DNA of 48,068 nucleotides, taken from positions 1-48,068 of the forward strand of contig JARHYD010000083.1 in NCBI GenBank assembly GCA_029258655.1, in the 5' to 3' direction. Shown piece after piece: positions 38,289-48,068 of the stretch (positions are counted from its first letter, which is position 1; the number at the start of each line of letters is the position of its first letter). The translations under genes were made by a program, and so were the position numbers. The notes beneath the pieces were generated by a model. That model was not told where the DNA came from, ran no database searches, and worked only from the letters and a program-made list of their open reading frames with translations. This DNA is from Mailhella sp. GTDB taxonomy: Bacteria; Desulfobacterota; Desulfovibrionia; Desulfovibrionales; Desulfovibrionaceae.

Positions 38289-39151
38289 TGAATATCCAAC
38301 ACAAAAAAATTTTTTATTGCTTATTATTTTTTCTTTTTCTTTTAATTTTAATGGCAATTTTTGCTCCATTCATTACCCCCTTTGATCCATATCAAGTAAA
38401 TCTTACACAAAAACTTTTACCTATTTTTTCTCATAATGCCCTTGAACAAGGATATTATTTAGGAACGGATCACTTAGGACGCGATATATTATCCCGCCTT
38501 ATTTATGGAACAAGAGTTTCTCTTCTTACTGTCCTTATTATAGTAGGTGCTATTATTTGTATTTCGCTTTTTGTAGGTACTATTGCAGGATATAAAGGGG
38601 GAATTTTTGATTCTCTCCTAATGCGTTTTAGCGATTTTTTCCTTACCTTTCCAACATTCATACTTGGATTATTCTTTATTGGAGTTCTTGGTGTTGGAAT
38701 TGTAAATGTTATTTTAACAATTATTATCACCCATTGGGCTTGGTATGCTAGAATGGTACGCTCAATGGTTTTACAAATAAAAAGCCAAGATTACATACTT
38801 GCTTCAAAAAGTTTAGGAAGTAGCGATACTCAAATCATTATCCGTCATATACTTCCTTCTGTTTTTTCTCAAATTTCTATTTTAGCAAGCCTTGATTTTG
38901 GACATATGCTTTTACACGTAGCAGGACTTAGTTTTTTAGGTCTTGGTATACAAGCCCCTACGGCAGAATGGGGAGTAATGATAAATGATGCTCTCCCTTA
39001 TATTTATAGTAACCCAGCTCTAATGCTTTTACCTGGTTTTTGTATTTTTATTGTTGTTGCTATTTTTAATAGTCTTGGTGAATTAGCCCGAGATTATGTT
39101 CAATCTATTGACTACCCTTGCCATGAGCAAACAGAATTTATAGACAAATAG
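38288..39151 (+). CDS. nikC: Nickel ABC transporter permease
   Basis: DppC/NikC-type permease (GTDHLGRDILSRLIYGTRVSL; EWGVMINDALPYI). Confidence 0.88.
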   Translation: MNIQHKKIFYCLLFFLFLLILMAIFAPFITPFDPYQVNLTQKLLPIFSHNALEQGYYLGTDHLGRDILSRLIYGTRVSLLTVLIIVGAIICISLFVGTIAGYKGGIFDSLLMRFSDFFLTFPTFILGLFFIGVLGVGIVNVILTIIITHWAWYARMVRSMVLQIKSQDYILASKSLGSSDTQIIIRHILPSVFSQISILASLDFGHMLLHVAGLSFLGLGIQAPTAEWGVMINDALPYIYSNPALMLLPGFCIFIVVAIFNSLGELARDYVQSIDYPCHEQTEFIDK

Positions 39152-39160
39152 GAATATCCC

Positions 39161-39928
39161 ATGATTACAGTTAAAAATCTTCATATTTTTCATGGAAAAA
39201 ACCTTTTATTAGATAATATTAATTTTCATCTTAGCAAAGGAGAAAAAGTTGCACTTTTAGGTCAGTCAGGATCTGGCAAGACTCTTACTTCATTGGCTCT
39301 TATGCATTTATTGCCCAAAAATTTGACCGCTACTGGTGAAATTTTATATCATAATCAAAAATTTCATAAAAAAATGCGTGGCTCACAAATTGGTATGATT
39401 ATGCAATCTCCAGCAGCTTGTTTTGATCAAGCCTTTACTATGCATCATTTTTTCTATGATGCTCTTGCATCACACAATAAAACTGAAAAACTCCATGAAA
39501 AATATTTTTGTGAAATAATAAAAACTGTGGGATTAGAAAATCCTCAAGATATTTTAGCTTCCTATCCTTTTCAATTAAGCGGAGGAATGCTCCAAAGAAT
39601 AATGATAGGTTTATGTCTTGCCTTAGAAACAGAATTTATTATTGCCGATGAACCAACATCTGACATTGATTGTATTGCTGAATTTGAAATTTTAGAACTT
39701 CTTAAAAAACTTACACAAAAACAACAAACACTATTACTTATCACCCATAATATCAAAACTGCAACACAAATTGCAGATCGTATTCTTGTTATGCATAAAG
39801 GAAAACTTGTTGATGATTTTAAAACAGATACACTCTATGCAGACAATCGCCATACTTTTACAAAAGAATTAATCACAGCACATCAAAATTTAACACAAAA
39901 TGCATGGGGTATTAATTTTCATGTCTAA
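39161..39928 (+). CDS. nikD: Nickel ABC transporter ATP-binding protein
   Basis: Walker A GQSGSGKT, signature LSGGMLQR, Walker B IIADEPTSD. Confidence 0.88.
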   Translation: MITVKNLHIFHGKNLLLDNINFHLSKGEKVALLGQSGSGKTLTSLALMHLLPKNLTATGEILYHNQKFHKKMRGSQIGMIMQSPAACFDQAFTMHHFFYDALASHNKTEKLHEKYFCEIIKTVGLENPQDILASYPFQLSGGMLQRIMIGLCLALETEFIIADEPTSDIDCIAEFEILELLKKLTQKQQTLLLITHNIKTATQIADRILVMHKGKLVDDFKTDTLYADNRHTFTKELITAHQNLTQNAWGINFHV

Positions 39929-40694
39929 TATTTTACTATCTTGTAAAAATATTCATAAAACGTATGAAAAAACATCTTGGTTTTCTCATAAAGCACCTCT
40001 TGAAGTATTAAAAGGTATTTCTTTTAATATTGAAAAAGGACGATCTATGGGAATTGTAGGAATTAATGGTGCTGGCAAAAGCACATTAACAAAAATAATC
40101 TTAGGACTAGATTTTCCTAATGCTGGTGAAATTATTTTTGATGGAATAAATATACACCAACAAGTGAAAATGAATAACCAAAGTTTTCGCAAAAATATAC
40201 AAGCAGTTTTTCAAAATCCAAGTACTGCATTAAATCCTCGTTTTACGGCTTTTCAAGTATTATGCGAACCTTTTCAAAACTTTTATCATTATTCAAAAGA
40301 TGAACTCATAAAAAAAACACAGCATTTAATGGAAGCAGTAGAACTCAATCCCAAAGATATTTTTAAAAATTCCATGCAATTTAGTGGAGGACAGCAACAA
40401 CGTCTTGCCATAGCTAGAGCCATAGCTCTAAATCCTAAATTACTTATTTTAGATGAAGCTCTTAGCAGTCTTGACATGAGTACACAAAGTCAAATTATAA
40501 AATTATTACATCATTTAAAAACAGAACATAATATCTCTCTTTTTCTTATTTCTCATGCAATTAGACTAACATTTAATCTATGTGATGATATTATTGTATT
40601 AGATAAAGGAAAAATTTGTGATGTTCTTAAAAAAGAAAATGGACTTCCAGAAAAACGTTCTGTTATTTTAGAAAAATTATTGGCTCATACATAA
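39921..40694 (+). CDS. nikE: Nickel ABC transporter ATP-binding protein
   Basis: Walker A GINGAGKST, signature FSGGQQQR, Walker B LLILDEALSSLD. Start at the internal ATG 39921, overlapping nikD by 8 nt. Confidence 0.88.
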   Translation: MSNILLSCKNIHKTYEKTSWFSHKAPLEVLKGISFNIEKGRSMGIVGINGAGKSTLTKIILGLDFPNAGEIIFDGINIHQQVKMNNQSFRKNIQAVFQNPSTALNPRFTAFQVLCEPFQNFYHYSKDELIKKTQHLMEAVELNPKDIFKNSMQFSGGQQQRLAIARAIALNPKLLILDEALSSLDMSTQSQIIKLLHHLKTEHNISLFLISHAIRLTFNLCDDIIVLDKGKICDVLKKENGLPEKRSVILEKLLAHT

Positions 40695-40700
40695 AAATAA

Positions 40701-40732
40701 TTGGGGAAAACATAAAAAAATGTTTTCCCCAA
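40701..40732 (+). terminator. Hairpin after nikE
   Basis: TTGGGGAAAACAT-AAAAAA-ATGTTTTCCCCAA. Confidence 0.65.
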
Positions 40733-40837
40733 ATTCATTTAAAAACATTAATGCTTTTAAAATTAGCGTTAAAAAGTTGGTATCAAATAGTTCTATTATA
40801 AGTATTAGCCAAGATTATAATAAAAAATTATTAATAA

Positions 40838-41083
40838 TTATAAGCCAATATATACTCTTAAAACAGGTGATAAAAGGAAACCAATAATAACTAATACCCA
40901 CGCTAAAATAGAAAGTCCAATTCCTGTTTTATTTTTGCTTTTTACAGAAAATACAGTACCAAGTATACCTAAAATAAATGCGATAGGTATAAAAACAATT
41001 CCTAAAGTAAAAATTCCGAGTATAGCAAAAACGCTAGAAAGTGATGCAGGAATAACTCCTGTCATTTGTGATGATTCAGCCAT
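40838..41083 (-). CDS. Small DUF4190-like membrane protein
   Basis: 81 aa, two hydrophobic segments (AILGIFTLGIVFIPIAFILGILGTVFSVKS; GLSILAWVLVIIGFLLS). Confidence 0.7.
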   Translation of the reverse strand: MAESSQMTGVIPASLSSVFAILGIFTLGIVFIPIAFILGILGTVFSVKSKNKTGIGLSILAWVLVIIGFLLSPVLRVYIGL

Positions 41084-41216
41084 AATAAATTCTCCTTGAA
41101 ATGCAAATACGCTAATATAAAATATATTGTCAAGTTATTTTCACTTTAAGAATAATAAATTTCTTTTTTTCATATTAAGAATAAATAACCTTAATAAGTT
41201 ATTATTCTGTAAAGTA

Positions 41217-41275
41217 TAGGGGGAGGACTTTTTATAAAAAGTCCTCCCCCTAAAACCCCCTTTCAAAAATTTTTA
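41217..41275. repeat. Class B G/C hairpin repeat
   Basis: TAGGGGGAGGACTTTTTATAAAAAGTCCTCCCCCTA (41217-41252), then AAACCCCCTTTCAAAAATTTTT. Near-identical to 6065-6124. Confidence 0.9.
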
Positions 41276-41398
41276 CCCCAAAAATGCTTTTGTACACAAA
41301 AACATTTTTGTTTTTTCATCTTATATAAAAATTTTCTTACTACCCAAACTTTTTTGAAGATAAAAAAATATTATCTCATTATATTAGCACAATAAAAC

Positions 41399-41424
41399 AC
41401 TCTCTTTTGCACGCAAAAGAGAGT
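41399..41424. repeat. Hairpin
   Basis: ACTCTCTTTTGC-AC-GCAAAAGAGAGT. Confidence 0.7.
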
Positions 41425-41429
41425 TTAGA

Positions 41430-41488
41430 TTAAAAAGTTTTGAAGGGAGAGTTTGAGAGGGGAACTTTTTCAAAAGTTCCCCTCTCAA
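41430..41488. repeat. Class B hairpin repeat with covarying stem
   Basis: AAAAAGTTTTGAAGGGAGAGTT then TTGAGAGGGGAACTTTT/AAAAGTTCCCCTCTCAA. Same layout as 30801-30856 with altered G/C pairs. Downstream of the minus-strand radical SAM gene. Confidence 0.8.
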
Positions 41489-41510
41489 GAAAATAACTTA
41501 TCTAAAAAAA

Positions 41511-42785
41511 CTAAATATCCTTACAAATTTTTGGATTAAAATATCCAAATTGTAAATGTTCACAATATGTTTTTAATCGTTTTGTAAAATTCAAAAGTCC
41601 TATACTTGGTCCAAAAGAAATACCATTTAATAATTGTAAATACATTTCTGGATCAATATTTAAATTTCTAAGTTGGATAAAATCTACTTTATATGTATTC
41701 ACTAAATCAATAAGAGCTTCCACTTCTTCTTCACAATCTGTTATACCAGGAAAAAATAAAAGATTTAAAGAAACAAATAAACCATGTTCTTTTGCTATTT
41801 TTATGGATTCACAAACTTCCCCTTTAAAACTATAATTTGTAGGACGATAATATCTATTATATACATCTTCTCTTGCACTATTCATACTAACACGCAATGA
41901 ATTTAATCCAACAAGAGCCAATTCTTTTATCCAGTTAGGCATAGAAGCATTAGAATTTAAATTAACAGTCCCTACGCCACCACGCTCACGAAATAATTTT
42001 ACAGCCTCAACAAGTAAAGCCCCCTGTGTTAATGGTTCACCTTCACAACCTTGCCCAAAAGAATAAATTGGTTGTTTTTCATGTTGCTGATGAAAAAACA
42101 TAACTTCCACAATTTCTTCTGCTGTTGGGGTAAAATTCATTCTATCTTGTGGAGCTTGACAAATAGAAGAATCTTCTCCTTGATGAGAAATACAGCCAAT
42201 ACAGCGAGCATTACAAACCTTAGATGTAGGCAAAGGAGCTTCAAAACGACCAAGCACTAAATTTTTTGCAGCAGGACAACCATACCGCAAAACACAATTA
42301 TGCATTAAATGTTGCATAAGTCTATTTTTAGGAAATTCTTTGATAATAGCTTTTGCTTGCTTTTCAATTTTTTTAGGAGAAATTCCTTCAAAAACTTGTC
42401 GATTATCTTTATCTACTTGCATAGCACATACATAAAAATCATCACCAATAACTCCCACTGCTCCGTAAGCAAAAAGAGGTAATGTAGGAGCATTTTCTTC
42501 TGTAATATAAACAGGATGTCCGCTTAATGTATAACCAGGAGCAACAAAAGCAGCAACAGCAAGCATATCGTCTAATTCTTCTACTTTCCCAGTTTTTTTA
42601 TTCAATCCTACTGCTTTTCTATTTGGTAAAAGAAAAAATTCGCTTTCATGTGGCAAAGGAATAAGTTCATCAGGTTTTGGCAAAGCCCATTCATCACCAC
42701 GTCTGCATAACATATAATATTCATCATCAGAAACAAGTTCGCCATTTTTAAAAGCAACCACAAGGTCTGGATGTTTTTGTTTCAT
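41511..42785 (-). CDS. Radical SAM protein of unknown function
   Basis: CNARCIGC (CX3CX2C) cluster motif, GQGCEGEPLT, SMNSAREDVYNRYYRP. About 180-aa N-terminal region of unknown function. Confidence 0.88.
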   Translation of the reverse strand: MKQKHPDLVVAFKNGELVSDDEYYMLCRRGDEWALPKPDELIPLPHESEFFLLPNRKAVGLNKKTGKVEELDDMLAVAAFVAPGYTLSGHPVYITEENAPTLPLFAYGAVGVIGDDFYVCAMQVDKDNRQVFEGISPKKIEKQAKAIIKEFPKNRLMQHLMHNCVLRYGCPAAKNLVLGRFEAPLPTSKVCNARCIGCISHQGEDSSICQAPQDRMNFTPTAEEIVEVMFFHQQHEKQPIYSFGQGCEGEPLTQGALLVEAVKLFRERGGVGTVNLNSNASMPNWIKELALVGLNSLRVSMNSAREDVYNRYYRPTNYSFKGEVCESIKIAKEHGLFVSLNLLFFPGITDCEEEVEALIDLVNTYKVDFIQLRNLNIDPEMYLQLLNGISFGPSIGLLNFTKRLKTYCEHLQFGYFNPKICKDI

Positions 42786-43000
42786 AAAAAATCCTTATCT
42801 ATCCATTAAAAATAATAAAAAGTATCACTTATTCAAAGAAAAGCGTCAAGAAAAAAGCAAATACAAAAAAGTTTAATATTTTATATAAAATAAATTCAAT
42901 AGATTATAAATTCAAAAACAAATTTTTCTAAAAAGTTATTTGCAAAATATGCTTTCATGTTTTATTTTTATGTAATACAAAGAAAATAGGGAGCGTATAC

Positions 43001-45640
43001 ATGAATTTTCTCTTTGCAAAAATTTTTGGTACACGAAACGATCGATATATAAAATCATTACGTCCCATTGTAAAAAAAATCAATGAGCTAGAACCACAAA
43101 TGCAAGCCTTACAAGATAGTGAATTAGCACCTACTTTAGCTGGCTATAAAGAACGTATTCAACAAGGTGAAAGCCTTAACAAACTTTTACCTGAAGTTTT
43201 TGCCCTTGTTCGTGAAGCAAGTAAACGTGTACTTGGTATGCGTCATTATGATGTACAACTTATGGGTGGCATAACCCTACATCAAGGAAAAATTGCAGAA
43301 ATGAAAACAGGGGAAGGTAAAACCCTCATGGCAACCTTACCTGTTATTTTAAATGCTCTTTCTGGAAAAGGCGTACACGTTGTTACAGTAAACGATTATC
43401 TTGCAAAACGTGATAGTGAATGGATGAGCCAACTTTATAACGCACTGGGACTTAGCTGTGGCGTTATTTTACATAATTTAACGGATCAAGAAAGACAAGC
43501 TGCCTATAATTGTGATATTACTTATGGTACAAATAATGAATTTGGCTTTGATTATTTACGTGATAATATGAAATTCTATGCATCTGACATGGTACAAAGA
43601 AAACATAATTTTGCCATTGTTGACGAAGTTGACTCTATTTTAATTGACGAAGCAAGAACTCCTCTTATTATTTCTGGTGCTGCCTCTGAATCCACAGGTC
43701 TTTATATTCAAATGGACGACCTTGTTAAACATTTACAAAAAGAAACCCATTTTACTGTTGATGAAAAAAGCCGAAGTGCTTTACTTACAGAAGAAGGGGT
43801 TAACAAAGTTGAAGAACTTTTACAAATTGAAAACCTCTTTGATCCTGCAAGCATAGCCTTACAACACCATGTTTTACAAGCTCTTAGAGCTCATCATTGC
43901 TATCAAAAAGATGTAGATTATATGATAACAAATGAAAATAAGGTTGTTATTATTGATGAATTTACAGGTCGTCCCATGGAAGGCAGACGTTTTGGCGATG
44001 GTTTGCACCAAGCATTAGAAGCAAAAGAACGTGTAAAAATTGAATCAGAAAACCAAACCCTTGCAAGCATTACCTATCAAAATTATTTCCGTATGTATGA
44101 AAAACTTGGTGGTATGACAGGTACAGCACAAACAGAAGCTGTTGAATTTATGGAAATTTATGGTCTTGAAACAATTACAGTTCCAACCAATAAACCCATG
44201 ATTCGTAAAGATTACCCTGATATTATTTATCGTACACAAAAAGAAAAATACGCTGCCATTGCTGAAGCAATTAAAGAATTACACCAAAAGGGACAACCTG
44301 TTTTAGTTGGTACAATTTCCATTGAAACTTCTGAATATCTTTCTTCTATTTTACGAAAAATGAATATCCCTCATAATGTTCTCAATGCGAAACACTTAGC
44401 ACAAGAAGCACAAATTGTCGCAGAAGCAGGACAAAAAGGACACGTAACTATTGCTACTAATATGGCAGGACGTGGTACAGATATTAAACTTGGAGAAGGT
44501 GTCAATGAACTTGGAGGTTTACATATCTTAGGTACAGAACGCCATGAAAGCCGTCGTATTGATAACCAATTACGTGGTCGTTCTGGTCGTCAGGGTGATC
44601 CTGGTTCTTCTCGTTTTTATCTTTCTTTAGAAGATAACCTCATGCGAATTTTTGGTTCTGAACGTATTTCTTCTCTTATGCAAAAACTTGGTATGAGTGA
44701 AGGTGAGGCTATTGAAAATAAACTTGTTTCTAAAGCTATTGAAAATGCACAAAAGAAAGTAGAAGCACATAACTTTGAAATTCGTAAAACACTTCTTGAT
44801 TATGATAATGTTATGAACCAACAAAGAACTGTTATCTATGATTTACGTCAAGAAATTATTAATGAACAAGAAGTTGAACCTCTTGTACTTGAATTTACAG
44901 ATGAAGTGCTAAATGATATTTTTTATAGTGAACATGAAAAAGAACAAACAAAAGAACATAGAACAGAAATTGGTGCTAGAATTTTAGATACTTGCAATAT
45001 GGGACGCATGATTCCAAGTTTGCTTGAAGATCAAACAACTAAAGTAACAAAAGAAGAATGTAAAAACGCTATTCAAGCCATTTTAAATGAACTTCGCGAA
45101 GAAGCTGGTACTATTTATAATGATGTTCTCCGTTATTTTGTTCTTGAAGAATTAGACAGATCTTGGAAAGATCATCTAAAAAGTATGGATTATTTACGTG
45201 AAGGTATAGGACTTCGTGGTTATGGACAAAGAGATCCAAAACTTGAATACAAACGTGAAGGTTTTTCTCTTTTCCAAAATATGCTTTATCAAATTAAAGA
45301 AGGTGCATTACGTTCTCTTACCCGTGTACGTATTAAAAAAGAAGAAACTCCTGTTGAAAATTCTCTTGAAGAAAATAATGAACCATCTAAACCTATTGAA
45401 AATACAGAACAAAATACTATAAGCCAAAATTCAACAGAAGAGCAATCTCCTAACCAAACATTAACAGAAAACACAAAACAAGAAAAGCAAACCTTAGGAC
45501 TTCGCCATAAAGAAGCAATACCAAACCCAAACTACACACAAAATCAAAATGGCAATCCTGAAAAAATTGGTCGTAATGATCCTTGCCCTTGTGGAAGTGG
45601 AAAAAAATATAAAAAATGTCACGGAGCACATTTAAACTAA
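43001..45640 (+). CDS. secA: Preprotein translocase ATPase SecA
   Basis: EMKTGEGKTLMATLPVIL; VDEVDSILIDEARTPLIISG; NMAGRGTDIKLG; C-terminal zinc motif CPCGSGKKYKKCHG. Confidence 0.98.
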   Translation: MNFLFAKIFGTRNDRYIKSLRPIVKKINELEPQMQALQDSELAPTLAGYKERIQQGESLNKLLPEVFALVREASKRVLGMRHYDVQLMGGITLHQGKIAEMKTGEGKTLMATLPVILNALSGKGVHVVTVNDYLAKRDSEWMSQLYNALGLSCGVILHNLTDQERQAAYNCDITYGTNNEFGFDYLRDNMKFYASDMVQRKHNFAIVDEVDSILIDEARTPLIISGAASESTGLYIQMDDLVKHLQKETHFTVDEKSRSALLTEEGVNKVEELLQIENLFDPASIALQHHVLQALRAHHCYQKDVDYMITNENKVVIIDEFTGRPMEGRRFGDGLHQALEAKERVKIESENQTLASITYQNYFRMYEKLGGMTGTAQTEAVEFMEIYGLETITVPTNKPMIRKDYPDIIYRTQKEKYAAIAEAIKELHQKGQPVLVGTISIETSEYLSSILRKMNIPHNVLNAKHLAQEAQIVAEAGQKGHVTIATNMAGRGTDIKLGEGVNELGGLHILGTERHESRRIDNQLRGRSGRQGDPGSSRFYLSLEDNLMRIFGSERISSLMQKLGMSEGEAIENKLVSKAIENAQKKVEAHNFEIRKTLLDYDNVMNQQRTVIYDLRQEIINEQEVEPLVLEFTDEVLNDIFYSEHEKEQTKEHRTEIGARILDTCNMGRMIPSLLEDQTTKVTKEECKNAIQAILNELREEAGTIYNDVLRYFVLEELDRSWKDHLKSMDYLREGIGLRGYGQRDPKLEYKREGFSLFQNMLYQIKEGALRSLTRVRIKKEETPVENSLEENNEPSKPIENTEQNTISQNSTEEQSPNQTLTENTKQEKQTLGLRHKEAIPNPNYTQNQNGNPEKIGRNDPCPCGSGKKYKKCHGAHLN

Positions 45641-45658
45641 TTTTCTATCCTCTATTTT

Positions 45659-45688
45659 TTAGGGGGAACAGCAAAATATTCCCCCTAA
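45659..45688. terminator. Hairpin after secA
   Basis: TTAGGGGGAA-loop-TTCCCCCTAA. Confidence 0.6.
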
Positions 45689-45833
45689 TAATTTTGAAAA
45701 TTTTACTTTTTTATTTTATTATTCTTAATATACTAAGAAGTTACACATAAACAATAACCATACTATATAAAAATAACACATACAAACTCTTAATAAAACT
45801 ATTTTCACAAAACTTATCATAAGGTTTTATTAT

Positions 45834-46403
45834 ATGCATACAGAAAATGCGATTGAAGAAATTATTCAAAATTTCCAAAATCTCAAAAAACAAAGCAAAG
45901 AAATTAATATTATTGCAAAAACATGGATTCAAGCTCTTGAACAGGGCAAAAAAATTCTTTTTTGTGGTAATGGTGGCTCTGCTGCTGATTGTCAGCACTT
46001 ATCTGCAGAACTCATAGGACGTTATAAACTTAACCGTCCTGCCCTTGCTAGTGTTTCTTTAACCACAGATACCTCTGCACTTACGGCTATTGGTAATGAT
46101 TTTGGATTTGAAGAAATCTTTGCTCGTCAAGTAGAAGGATTAGGGCAAGAAGGTGACGTTCTTGTTGGTATTTCTACTTCAGGAAATAGTAAAAATATAC
46201 TTTCCGCCTTTGAAATGGCAAAAAAGAAAAAAATAAATACTATTGCTTTTACTGGACAAACAGGTGGACAAATGAAAAATATTGCTGATATTTGCTTTTG
46301 TGTACCTTCAACCATAACAAATAATATCCAAGAAATGCACATTGCTACTGGGCATATTCTTTGTGATTTAGTGGAAAAACATTTTTTTGCAGACAAAAAA
46401 TAG
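45834..46403 (+). CDS. gmhA: Phosphoheptose isomerase (SIS domain)
   Basis: GKKILFCGNGGSAADCQHLSAELIGRYKLNRPALASVSLTTDTSALTAIGNDFGFEEIFARQVEG. Confidence 0.92.
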   Translation: MHTENAIEEIIQNFQNLKKQSKEINIIAKTWIQALEQGKKILFCGNGGSAADCQHLSAELIGRYKLNRPALASVSLTTDTSALTAIGNDFGFEEIFARQVEGLGQEGDVLVGISTSGNSKNILSAFEMAKKKKINTIAFTGQTGGQMKNIADICFCVPSTITNNIQEMHIATGHILCDLVEKHFFADKK

Positions 46404-46412
46404 GATCAAAAG

Positions 46413-47774
46413 ATGAATTTAGATTGTTTTAAAGCCTATGATATTCGTGGAAAAGTTCCAAGTTCTATTAGTCCGTTATTAGCCCTTGAAATTGGGTATG
46501 CCTATGTTCAAGAATTTAATATTAAAAATGTTGTAATAGGCTACGATGCAAGACTTTCTTCCCCTGATTTATACAAAGCTCTTGCAACAGGTTTGCAAAG
46601 TGCTGGAGCAAATGTTGTTGGAATAGGTATGTGTGGTACAGAAGAAATTTATCATGCAACAGCCTATATGCAAGAAAATGGAACTCCTTTTGATGGTGGT
46701 ATTATGGTTACAGGTAGCCATAACCCTCAAGATGAAAATGGACTTAAACTTGTTCGAGAAAATGCTATTCCTATTAGTGCTGATACTGGACTTCTTTCTC
46801 TTAAACAACGCATTATTCAAGGTCAACAAATTCCCCACACTATTACAGGAAGTTTTGCAGAAACTTCTTATCGCAAAGCCTATATAGAAAAACTTCTTTC
46901 TTATGTAGATATAAATAAACTCAAACCTTTTAAAATAGTTGCTAATCCAGGAAATGGCTGTGCATATTTAGCATTAAAAGAACTTATCCCTTTCCTACCC
47001 TTTGAATTTATTTTAGTTGATGAAACACCAGACGGAACATTTCCTAATGGCATACCAAATCCACTCTTACCAGAAAATAGAGAAAAAACAGCTCAATTAG
47101 TTCGTCAACATAAAGCTGATCTTGGTATTGCTTGGGACGGTGATTTTGACCGTTGTTTCTTTTATGATGCAAATGGACGTTTTATTGAAGGCTATTATAT
47201 TGTTGGTATGCTCGCTAGTGCCTTACTAAAAACCTATCCACATGAAAAAATTATCCACGACCCACGTTTAACATGGAATACCATTGAACTTGTTTCAGAA
47301 AATCATGGAATTAATATAACAAGTAAATCTGGTCACGCTTTTATTAAAGAATGTATGCGTAAAGAAAATGCTCTTTATGGTGGAGAAATGAGTGCTCACC
47401 ACTATTTTAGAGAATTTGCTTACTGTGATTCTGGAATGCTCCCTTGGCTTTTAGTAACTAAACTTCTTTCTGATACAAATTTAAGTCTTGCTGATTTTGT
47501 TGATTCAAGAATAAAAGCCTATCCTTGTAGTGGAGAAATAAACTCCAAAGTTGAAAATGTTCCAGCTATATTAGAAAAAATAGAAAATCATTATAAAAAT
47601 TCTGCAAATGAAATTATAAAAATTGATGGGCTTTCTATGGAGTTTGATAACTGGCGTTTTAATGTTCGTGGCTCAAATACCGAGCCTGTACTGCGACTTA
47701 ATGTTGAAAGCAAAGCCAACGAACAACTTATGCAAGAAAAAACTCAAGAATTACTTCAACTTATTCGAGAATAA
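46413..47774 (+). CDS. Phosphomannomutase/phosphoglucomutase
   Basis: FKAYDIRGKVP; VTGSHNPQDENGLKLV (phosphoserine loop); WDGDFDRCFFYDANG; GGEMSAHHYFREFAYCDSG. Confidence 0.94.
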   Translation: MNLDCFKAYDIRGKVPSSISPLLALEIGYAYVQEFNIKNVVIGYDARLSSPDLYKALATGLQSAGANVVGIGMCGTEEIYHATAYMQENGTPFDGGIMVTGSHNPQDENGLKLVRENAIPISADTGLLSLKQRIIQGQQIPHTITGSFAETSYRKAYIEKLLSYVDINKLKPFKIVANPGNGCAYLALKELIPFLPFEFILVDETPDGTFPNGIPNPLLPENREKTAQLVRQHKADLGIAWDGDFDRCFFYDANGRFIEGYYIVGMLASALLKTYPHEKIIHDPRLTWNTIELVSENHGINITSKSGHAFIKECMRKENALYGGEMSAHHYFREFAYCDSGMLPWLLVTKLLSDTNLSLADFVDSRIKAYPCSGEINSKVENVPAILEKIENHYKNSANEIIKIDGLSMEFDNWRFNVRGSNTEPVLRLNVESKANEQLMQEKTQELLQLIRE

Positions 47775-47780
47775 ACTAAA

Positions 47781-47930
47781 ATATGTTTTTAAATTAATCG
47801 TATTTTATCTTTTCTTTCGGGGAGATACTATTTTTATCCATAACTTCCTTTGTTATACCGGTAAAATAATTTCCCCCCTCTCCATAACTTATGGCAAGTT
47901 TATTGAAACAACTTCCAATAAATTTGTCCA
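47781..47930 (-). repeat. Class A modular palindromic repeat, long form carrying the core module
   Basis: The reverse complement reads GACAAATTTATTGGAAGTTGTTTCAATAAACTTGCC...GGGGGGAAATTATTTTACCGGTATAACAAAGGAAGTTATGGATAAAAATAG...CCCCGAAAGAAAAGATAAAATACGATTAATTTAAAAACAT, matching 23110-23262. Confidence 0.85.
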
Positions 47931-48068
47931 TATAAAAAAACAAAGGCTCTTGACCATTATCTTTTCTAAGATTATGGTTAATTATAATGAAATTCAATAG
48001 ATTAAGTAAATATAAAATTAGAAAAATTATTGAATGTTTTTCAATGGATTTAACAGCTACTGCTACAA

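Noticed and set aside
47623-48000. 125-aa ORF overlapping the phosphohexomutase end
   Set aside because: Out-of-frame overlap with a solid gene, then runs through a repeat copy; not protein-like.

Overview
The window is about 48 kb of AT-rich bacterial chromosome. The gene content suggests a low-GC, possibly host-associated Desulfovibrionaceae-like bacterium; that placement is inference. Most genes are recognisable housekeeping or metabolic loci: plsY, an mfd-SurA-like-SurA/PpiC-like-RodZ-like cluster, gcvT-gcvH-gcvPA-gcvPB, a divergent TDT-family transporter and LysR regulator, NfnAB/SudBA-type genes, two acyl-CoA ligases, an HU gene, dapB, nadE, a solitary DPPF DNA methyltransferase next to glmS, a nikABCDE nickel importer, a radical SAM protein, secA, gmhA and a phosphohexomutase. 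I saw no rRNA, tRNA, CRISPR array, prophage or transposase. The most unusual material is intergenic. One dispersed, ORF-less, modular palindromic repeat family (block 1 imperfect palindrome, GAGGGGG, GGGGGAAATnATTTCCCCC hairpin, AAAGAAAAATAAAAT tail) occurs in several copies, and some copies carry an extra core of about 45 nt (TTTAGCCGTTATGACAAAGGAAGTTTTACGGATAAAGACAG). A second G/C hairpin family has a C-tract that varies in step with its stem. Other observations: a near-consensus NikR-type operator upstream of nikA, an L,D-transpeptidase-like protein whose catalytic His and Cys appear replaced by Gln and Ser, a 30-aa membrane microprotein missing from the ORF track, an intra-operon terminator-like hairpin between gcvH and gcvPA, and a lipoprotein that may be a divergent GH13-like protein. 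I did not find a clear multi-gene novel system. The repeat family is the best candidate for something undescribed.
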